From Antedon mediterranea (Eukaryota; Echinodermata; Crinoidea; Comatulida; Antedonidae): a stretch of DNA of 64,000 bases. The stretch spans positions 20,432,922-20,496,921 of the forward strand of contig NC_092678.1 of NCBI RefSeq assembly GCF_964355755.1, read 5' to 3'. The translations under genes and the position numbers were made by a program. Positions 63,945 through 64,000 of this stretch are shown here, piece by piece. The notes below the pieces were generated by a model. It searched no databases and was not told the origin of the DNA. It worked only from the letters and a program-made list of their open reading frames with translations. How positions within the stretch are numbered: the stretch's first letter is position 1; each line of letters opens with the position of its first letter.

Positions 63945-64000
63945 ATGGCAGAGCAGTGTATTATCTGCCTGCAGGCTGTAACTGATCATCATAGCCCTAT
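63945..64000 (+). CDS. RING-v microgene copy 5, N-terminus only (runs off the window)
   Basis: GAAG-ATGGCAGAGCAGTGTATT encodes MAEQCIICLQAVTDHHSP. The CIICL of the family is kept, but the rest of the N-terminus and the 5' leader differ from copies 1-4, so it is a more distant paralogue. The 3' part is outside the window. Confidence 0.65.
   Translation, partial: MAEQCIICLQAVTDHHSP

Overview
This is an AT-rich eukaryotic window with GT-AG introns, dense small non-autonomous DNA transposons, LINE fragments, tRNA-derived SINEs, and seven loci with clear protein homology plus an array of very small genes. The gene set (SEC61A, ATP23, a PH-DEP-PH pleckstrin, a NEMO/optineurin-type ubiquitin-binding coiled coil, rhodopsin-like receptors) and the repeat style suggest an invertebrate deuterostome, most likely an echinoderm or hemichordate. 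That placement is inference. No bacterial, viral or CRISPR locus is present.

Layout. 1-6120: two paralogous intronless rhodopsin-family receptors on +, the first only as its last 49 residues. A nest of three transposable elements separates them: a LINE, split by a 3.8 kb element at a TTAA site, itself split by a Tigger/pogo-like element. 6439-21921: two tandem minus-strand ten-exon amidase genes of 519 and 512 codons. Both are intact and resemble bacterial enantioselective amidases; the first carries a second TTAA element in its first intron. 23309-32708: a nine-exon pleckstrin on minus. 34106-36284: ATP23 on +, head to head with pleckstrin. 39037-45498: a ten-exon, 764-residue NEMO/optineurin-like gene on minus. 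46685-52999: a 13-exon, 475-residue SEC61 alpha on +, head to head with the previous gene. Two introns of SEC61A, either side of exon 8, hold near-identical 139 nt sequences that fold like box H/ACA snoRNAs.

55380-64000: a tandem array of at least five copies of a tiny gene encoding a RING-v-type zinc finger followed by an Arg-rich tail of about 25 residues and a conserved C-terminus. One copy is intact (60379-60591), one has an in-frame stop, one is cut short, one is decayed, and one runs off the window. A conserved upstream block with a TATA-like motif and a downstream stem-loop with a compensatory change are shared by array members. This array is the least familiar system in the window.

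All exon joins were made by eye from splice signals, reading phase and paralogue comparison. For the five multi-exon genes every exon phase closes exactly, which strongly supports the models.
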